Positions 59,814 to 64,000 of a stretch of 64,000 nucleotides of DNA are shown in pieces. Each line of letters opens with the position of its first letter. Position 1 is the first letter of the stretch. This DNA comes from Sporosarcina koreensis (GTDB lineage: Bacteria > Bacillota > Bacilli > Bacillales_A > Planococcaceae). The position numbers and the translations under genes are program-made. The notes under the pieces are model-generated. The model was not told the origin of the DNA and made no database searches. It was given only the letters and a program-made list of their open reading frames with translations. The stretch covers positions 229,501 to 293,500 of the forward strand of contig NZ_LN651336.1 in the NCBI RefSeq assembly GCF_000826145.2. Reading direction: 5' to 3'.

Positions 59814-60002
59814 TTGCAAAAAACGAAACGGTTCGTTACAGGGTTCCTCATCACACTGCTGGTACTGTTTCTGACCCTGTCGCTCGTCACGGACAACTGG
59901 AAGTTCCTGCTGTTCAGCATCGTCCCGATCGCCATCGGATTCACCTTGATGGTGTCGGTCACAAGCAGACAGGGCCGAGGCCGACAAATCGGAAGACAAT
60001 AA
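59814..60002 (+). CDS. Small two-helix membrane protein
   Basis: The 62-residue protein starts LQKTKRFVTGFLITLLVLFL-type sequence and has two membrane helices (about 8-25 and 30-48), then a basic tail SRQGRGRQIGRQ. The TTG at 59814 follows AAAGGGTG by 7 bases; a GTG at 59805 in frame lies within that site. It is 57 bases after the serine hydrolase stop and may be co-transcribed. Function unknown. Confidence 0.6.
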   Translation: MQKTKRFVTGFLITLLVLFLTLSLVTDNWKFLLFSIVPIAIGFTLMVSVTSRQGRGRQIGRQ

Positions 60003-60004
60003 AA

Positions 60005-60040
60005 AAAGAGGCATGGCAGCAATCGCTGTCATGCCTCTTT
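60005..60040. terminator. Bidirectional terminator before the DoxX gene
   Basis: AAAGAGGCATGGCAGC and GCTGTCATGCCTCTTT arms with one mismatch and a 4-base loop, between convergent genes. Confidence 0.9.
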
Positions 60041-60044
60041 CGAT

Positions 60045-60401
60045 TCACTTCACTTTCCGTACAACGAGCACCCACCAGATCAGGACGAACTGGAGGGGCA
60101 GACGCAGCCAGAGGGCGGCCGGAGGCAAGTCGAACTTCTCCGGCACGAGGGCCATATAGATGTTGACCGGGAATACGAGTACCAGAAACACAGCAATCCA
60201 TATCCCTGCCGGCCGGCGTGACCGCTTCCACAGCAGCGCGAGCGCGAGGAGAATTTCCACGATGCCTGACGCATAGACGATGGCCGGCCGGAACGGCACC
60301 CATTCGGGTATCGCCTGGATGAAGAACGAATCGAGCAGGAAATGCCCGATCCCGGCACCCGCGAAAAGCAGGCAGAATAGGTACAGCAAAATTCGTTTCA
60401 T
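60045..60401 (-). CDS. DoxX family membrane protein
   Basis: The 118-residue protein has four membrane helices. GAGIGHFLLDSFFIQAIPEWVPFRPAIVYASGIVEILLALALL is the DoxX/MAUG-like pattern (GIGHF, P.W.P, G..E...A). Members of the family take part in quinone-, thiol- or oxidative-stress complexes, and some are CatD-like. GGGAGG precedes the ATG. It stands alone between two terminator or array regions. Confidence 0.87.
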   Translation of the reverse strand: MKRILLYLFCLLFAGAGIGHFLLDSFFIQAIPEWVPFRPAIVYASGIVEILLALALLWKRSRRPAGIWIAVFLVLVFPVNIYMALVPEKFDLPPAALWLRLPLQFVLIWWVLVVRKVK

Positions 60402-60566
60402 AAGGGCCTCCCAGTCTCCATCCGATATCTTCCTTTGCCTTTAGTATACCACGCTGACAAATTCGGAAACCGAGTGGGAGCCGCACGAGATCGGCTGGCT
60501 TCGCAACGCACAAGTATGAACAGCTCCGAAGCTGCGTGCTGCCTATGCACGATCCTTCCGACAAGC

Positions 60567-60713
60567 TTTCGGGTCTCCACAAGGGCATATCGGACATTTG
60601 GTGTGAAGTATCGGACAGTTTCTGTGAAGTATCGGACAGTTGCTCAGACATATCGGACAAAATGTGTGAAGTATCGGACACTTCGCCGAATTTATCGGCA
60701 TCCAGTCACAATT
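60567..60713. repeat. Periodic array: six TATCGGACA cores at exact 21-base spacing
   Basis: The core starts at 60588, 60609, 60630, 60651, 60672 and 60693 (the last as TATCGGCAT), all exactly 21 apart, with a degenerate TTTCGGGTC in register at 60567. Between cores a GTGTGAAG or CTGTGAAG segment recurs in three units. Because 21 is a multiple of three, every frame shows a seven-residue repeat (for example LSDTSQK or KYRTVSV), which is an artefact. The gap 60402-60887 holds no supported gene. Confidence 0.92.
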
Positions 60714-60835
60714 TAAGGGCGAATCTGCACAGAGAATGCCTTATCGCCCTGGGAATTGGCAGGATCCTGTCGACACAACCAGGCGCTTGATCGTATACCG
60801 GTCATCCGTCATCGAGGTGCTGCGCCGGCAACAGA

Positions 60836-60868
60836 AAAGGGTATCCGGAATAAGCCGGATACCCCTTC
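60836..60868 (-). terminator. Terminator of the namZ gene
   Basis: GGGTATCCGG and CCGGATACCC pair around a 6-base loop; on the minus strand TTTTCTGTTG follows. Confidence 0.85.
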
Positions 60869-60887
60869 TTAATACGCGATTCTGTTC

Positions 60888-62147
60888 TCAATAGAGCAGA
60901 TACTGTTTCCGCACTTTCTTGAACTGCTTCAGCTCTTTCTCCCACCGTTTCTGCATCTCTTCGACCGTCATCCCCTGCTCGATCCCTTCGCGGACCCAGC
61001 CGTTGCCGATCAGTTTGTCGAAGAACGGGGTGAGCTGGACTTGCTCCGGATACAGATCCTTCAGCGTCTTCACGATATGAAGGCCCGTGACGACCGGATC
61101 ATACTTGTCGTAATCGGTGATATGGACCTGGATGCCGTGCGACAGTTTGCCGCTGTGCTTCGAGAACGTCGGTGTGAACGACGCCGCGCGGAATTGGACG
61201 CCCGGCAGGTTCAGCTGATTCAGCTGATGGACGAGCTGCGGGCTGCTGACGAACGGCGCGCCGATCAGCTCGAACGGTTTCGTCGTGCCGCGTCCTTCCG
61301 ATACGTTCGTCCCTTCGATCAAGGCAGCACCCGGATAGGCGAACGCCGTATCGAGTGTTGGCATGTTTGGCGACGGCAGGACGAACGGTAATCCTGTCTT
61401 GCTGAAATCGTCTTCCCGGTCCCATCCTTTCATCTTGACGACCTTCAGATCCGCGCTGATGCCGAATTCCTTGTTGAACAACTGCGCAAGCTCCCCGACC
61501 GTCATGCCGTGACGCAGTGGAATCGGGTACTGGCCGACGAACGAGGCGAATTCCGGATCGAGCACCGGCCCTTCGACCTTCTCCCCGCCGAGCGGATTCG
61601 GACGGTCGAGGACGATGAACGGAATCGCTTTTTCCTTCGCTGCCTCCATCGACAGTGCCATCGTGTAGATATACGTATAGAAACGGGTGCCGACGTCCTG
61701 GATATCGAACACAAGCGCATCGATGCCGTCCAGCATCTCAGGCGTCGGTTTCCGCGTCTTGCCATACAGGCTGTAGACCGGGAGTCCGGTCACTTCATCG
61801 ATGTAATACTCGACGTAGGCGCCCGCCTGCGCATCGCCGCGCACGCCATGCTCCGGACCGTACAACGCTTTCAGCTCGATGTCCGGATCATTGTTCAGCA
61901 GATCGACGACACTGTTCAGGCTGCTGTCCACGCCGGTCGGATTGGTGATCAATCCGACCCGCTTGCCTTTCAGCAGCTTCTTCTCTTTTTTCAGCAGCAC
62001 TTCCGCACCGACCGTCACCGTCTGCCCGCCTTTGCCATGCCCTTTGTGCTTCTTGCTGCCGTTCCAGTACTGGTTATCCGCCAGTGCGGCTGTGCACGTC
62101 GTCATGATCAGCAGTGCTGTCAGCACCATCATCATCCACTTTTTCAT
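60888..62147 (-). CDS. namZ: Exo-beta-N-acetylmuramidase NamZ (DUF1343, YbbC-like)
   Basis: The 419-residue protein has a signal peptide (MKKWMMMVLTALLIMTTCTAALA), a basic linker, then the DUF1343 domain: GKRVGLITNPTGVDSSLNSVVDLL, LYGPEHGVRGDAQAG, DALVFDIQDVGTRFYTYIYTM, and DRPNPLGGEKVEGPVLD. It removes terminal N-acetylmuramic acid from peptidoglycan fragments outside the cell. ATG 62147 has GGGAG about 8 bases ahead. It lies 13 bases after the nagZ stop, and NagZ-NamZ act in sequence in cell-wall recycling. Confidence 0.93.
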   Translation of the reverse strand: MKKWMMMVLTALLIMTTCTAALADNQYWNGSKKHKGHGKGGQTVTVGAEVLLKKEKKLLKGKRVGLITNPTGVDSSLNSVVDLLNNDPDIELKALYGPEHGVRGDAQAGAYVEYYIDEVTGLPVYSLYGKTRKPTPEMLDGIDALVFDIQDVGTRFYTYIYTMALSMEAAKEKAIPFIVLDRPNPLGGEKVEGPVLDPEFASFVGQYPIPLRHGMTVGELAQLFNKEFGISADLKVVKMKGWDREDDFSKTGLPFVLPSPNMPTLDTAFAYPGAALIEGTNVSEGRGTTKPFELIGAPFVSSPQLVHQLNQLNLPGVQFRAASFTPTFSKHSGKLSHGIQVHITDYDKYDPVVTGLHIVKTLKDLYPEQVQLTPFFDKLIGNGWVREGIEQGMTVEEMQKRWEKELKQFKKVRKQYLLY

Positions 62148-62160
62148 CGTACCGCTCCCT

Positions 62161-64000
62161 TCAGTTGTCATACGTCAGTCCATGGCCGAACGGATACAGC
62201 GTCCCGCCCGACGGATCCGGAATCGTCACCGGCAGTTTGCCCTGTGGTGAGATCTCACCGAATATGGCGGATGCGGCCGCGTCAAAGCTCGCCGAACGGA
62301 AACTGTACTGCGCGAGATACGCGTCGACTTCCGGATACGCCATGATGTCATACGGGTTCCGCACGCCGACCGCGATGACCGGCACGTCCGTCTTGGCCAT
62401 CAATCCATTCACCATCTGCATCTGCGGATGGGATGGCGCACGGCCCGCCACCGTTGAAGTTGTCGTGCCTGCGATGATGGCGGACACGTCCGCAAGCTGT
62501 GCATATTGCTCATCCGTCAGCGGTTCCCCTGTCTTGATGAGCACCGTGTTGGTATGGCGCTTCTTCACAGAGGTGTATAGATCATCGATATACGAACTGC
62601 CGACAACCGCGATCTTGTCCGTCGCTTCAGGCACAAGCGGCAAGACCGACTCATTCTTTACAAGCGTCACGGATTTCTCCGCCACCTCCCGCTCGACCTG
62701 CTTATGCGCATCGGAACCGACTGTCTTTTCAGCGTTGGCGATCACTGATTCGATCGGTGCCGGCAATTCTTCCTTCACGATACCGCGTTTCAGTTTGAGT
62801 GACAGAATCCGCTCCACGGACTGCTCGATGCGCTGCTCCGAAATGTCACCGGAACGTACAGCGCCCAACAGACCGTCCGCAACACTTTCCAATCCGACTG
62901 GCATGAGGACGAGATCCGTACCTGCCTGTACTGCACGGATGACTGCATCGACCGGTCCGAAGTGTTCGACGATGGCTCCCATATTGAGGGCATCCGTCGT
63001 GATCAGTCCTTCATATCCCATCTCCTCGCGCATCAGTTCCGTCAGTACTTTGTGCGAAAGTGTCGCCGGCAGGGTGATCTCCGTGCCGTCCTTCTTCGAG
63101 ATCACCGTCGTGCCGTCTATCTTCGGGAACGTCACGTGCGCTGTCATGATCGCATCGACTCCCGCATCCATCGCCTGCTGGAATGGATACAGCTCGACCT
63201 GTTTCAGCCGTTCCTTGTCATACGGTACTTCTGGAAGTCCGAGGTGGGAGTCGACTGCCGTATCCCCGTGGCCCGGGAAGTGCTTCGCCGTCCCGGATGT
63301 CCCGGTTCCCTGAAGGCCGTTCGTGTAAGCAACCCCGAGCTTGGCCGTAAGTTCCGGATCCTCGCTGAACGAACGGACGCCGATGACCGGATTGTCCGGG
63401 TTATTGTTGATATCGAACGATGGGGCGAAGTTCATGTTGATGCCGAGTGCATGCAGTTCCTCACCGATCGCCTGACCGACCTGGTGTGCAAGCTCTTCAC
63501 TGCGCGCTGCACCGAGTGCCATGTTGCCCGGCATATCCGTCCCGGACTGGAGACGCGTCACGATGCCGCCTTCCTGGTCGATCGACATGAGGAGGCCGTA
63601 TTTTTCGGAAGCCTTCTGATAATCCGCGACCAGTCTTGCGGTCTGCTCCGTCGTTACGACATTCTCGCGGAAGAGGATCACACCGCCAAGATGATGTTTC
63701 TTGACAAGTGCTTCGATTTCCGGCGTCAGTTCGGTGACATTCTTGCCGTTCATTGTCCGGAAATCAGGCATGAGCATCTGCCCGACTTTCTCTTCCAGCG
63801 TCATGCCGCGGATTGCGTTCGGCACGAGGTCATACTGCTTGCCGTGCATCTTCTTCACTTCGTACGACAGCGAGAATTTCCCGTGTTGCTTGCCTGAGTT
63901 TTTCACCGGCTTTGCGATGACGAGGACCCGGTCCGTCAGCCGCCCGTCCCGCACCAGAATCGTCGAAGCGCCGGGTTTTCCGGTCATCTTGACAACGCCG
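62161..64000 (-). CDS. nagZ: Beta-N-acetylglucosaminidase NagZ-like (GH3), 5' end outside window
   Basis: More than 610 residues are visible and the frame continues past base 64000 (GVVKMTGKPGAST reads through), so the start lies outside the window. The GH3 domain has QEGGIVTRLQ, KHFPGHGDTAVDSHLGLP with the His-Asp catalytic loop of NagZ, and the nucleophile Asp in LITTDALNM. A second C-terminal alpha/beta domain ends DPSGGTLYPFGHGLTYDN, as in B. subtilis NagZ. The region before about residue 55 may be part of an N-terminal extracellular domain. It removes GlcNAc from muropeptides before NamZ acts. Confidence 0.93.
   Translation of the reverse strand, partial: GVVKMTGKPGASTILVRDGRLTDRVLVIAKPVKNSGKQHGKFSLSYEVKKMHGKQYDLVPNAIRGMTLEEKVGQMLMPDFRTMNGKNVTELTPEIEALVKKHHLGGVILFRENVVTTEQTARLVADYQKASEKYGLLMSIDQEGGIVTRLQSGTDMPGNMALGAARSEELAHQVGQAIGEELHALGINMNFAPSFDINNNPDNPVIGVRSFSEDPELTAKLGVAYTNGLQGTGTSGTAKHFPGHGDTAVDSHLGLPEVPYDKERLKQVELYPFQQAMDAGVDAIMTAHVTFPKIDGTTVISKKDGTEITLPATLSHKVLTELMREEMGYEGLITTDALNMGAIVEHFGPVDAVIRAVQAGTDLVLMPVGLESVADGLLGAVRSGDISEQRIEQSVERILSLKLKRGIVKEELPAPIESVIANAEKTVGSDAHKQVEREVAEKSVTLVKNESVLPLVPEATDKIAVVGSSYIDDLYTSVKKRHTNTVLIKTGEPLTDEQYAQLADVSAIIAGTTTSTVAGRAPSHPQMQMVNGLMAKTDVPVIAVGVRNPYDIMAYPEVDAYLAQYSFRSASFDAAASAIFGEISPQGKLPVTIPDPSGGTLYPFGHGLTYDN

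Noticed and set aside
59959..60716. Open frames on both strands with seven-residue repeats (LSDTSQK, KYRTVSV, EVSDSFC)
   Set aside because: They result from the 21-base periodicity of the non-coding array; they lack ribosome sites, overlap the DoxX gene and show no other protein features.
62114..63897. Long plus-strand frames opposite nagZ and namZ
   Set aside because: Antisense shadows; serine/arginine-rich translation without domains, and nagZ and namZ are clear.
1..64000. tRNA, rRNA, prophage and toxin-antitoxin loci
   Set aside because: Looked for cloverleaf ends, 16S/23S segments, integrases and paired small genes; none seen on reading both strands.

Overview
The window looks like chromosomal DNA of a Gram-positive bacterium of the order Bacillales. 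GC content, judged by eye, is in the low-to-mid 50s percent. Ribosome binding sites are of the AGGAGG type, TTG and GTG starts are common, and the gene content (aa3-600 quinol oxidase qoxABCD, Bce-type antibiotic detoxification module, PbuE under an adenine riboswitch, Zur- and Fur-type boxes, FusB-type protein, CtaG, RIC) fits the Planococcaceae/Caryophanaceae. A higher-GC genus such as Bhargavaea or Chryseomicrobium is a guess, not a demonstration. No tRNA, rRNA, CRISPR array, prophage or intact insertion sequence was seen.

Layout. 1-9.5 kb (mostly minus strand): end of a membrane protein gene, GNAT enzymes, a PadR/HAAS operon, an ankyrin protein, and a five-gene Bce-like module (unknown protein, response regulator, kinase, ABC ATPase, permease). 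9.6-15.7 kb: small hydrophilic protein, Yip1 protein, DIP1984 protein, an ECF sigma factor with a CXXC zinc-ribbon membrane partner, a lipoprotein, the nitrosative-stress protein RIC and two methyltransferases. 15.8-17.2 kb: adenine riboswitch and purine efflux pump pbuE. 17.6-23.2 kb: qoxABCD, followed by a small island (CD3324-family and FusB-like genes) bracketed by a duplicated qoxD tail and carrying a catalase gene fragment. 23.2-27.2 kb: two M20 amidohydrolases around a frameshifted YfcC-type transporter, preceded by a truncated GntR gene. 27.4-35.7 kb: zinc-finger peptide, aconitase, large catalase, RCK protein, YhfC-type protease, TetR and MATE pump.

35.9-43.2 kb is a zinc-starvation region: two damaged CobW GTPase genes, a YcgR/YcgQ-like permease pair, the ZnuABC/AdcABC zinc importer and a zinc-independent L33, with three Zur-type boxes. 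43.6-49.0 kb holds DUF2243-CtaG, DUF2200, XRE and GNAT genes and a YibE/YibF pair. 49.2-53.0 kb holds a coiled-coil protein and a pnuC-nadR-nudix operon for nicotinamide riboside salvage. 53.2-58.7 kb: a CatE-like dioxygenase with a clear promoter/operator, an alcohol dehydrogenase remnant, and Fur-controlled iron genes (reductase, two permeases, binding lipoprotein, but no ATPase). 58.7-64.0 kb: serine hydrolase, small membrane proteins and the NamZ-NagZ pair for peptidoglycan recycling.

The most unusual signal is a class of non-coding arrays in which a 9-base core recurs every 20-21 bases, i.e. two turns of the helix. Seven copies of CTCATAAAC lie at 43251-43382, six of TATCGGACA with exact 21-base spacing at 60588-60713, a decayed relative of the first at 37124-37234, and weaker arrays near 35837 and 49953. 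All are intergenic and unlike CRISPR, REP or tandem coding repeats. Also notable is the number of recently broken genes (GntR, YfcC transporter, two CobW GTPases, ADH, partial qoxD and catalase copies).
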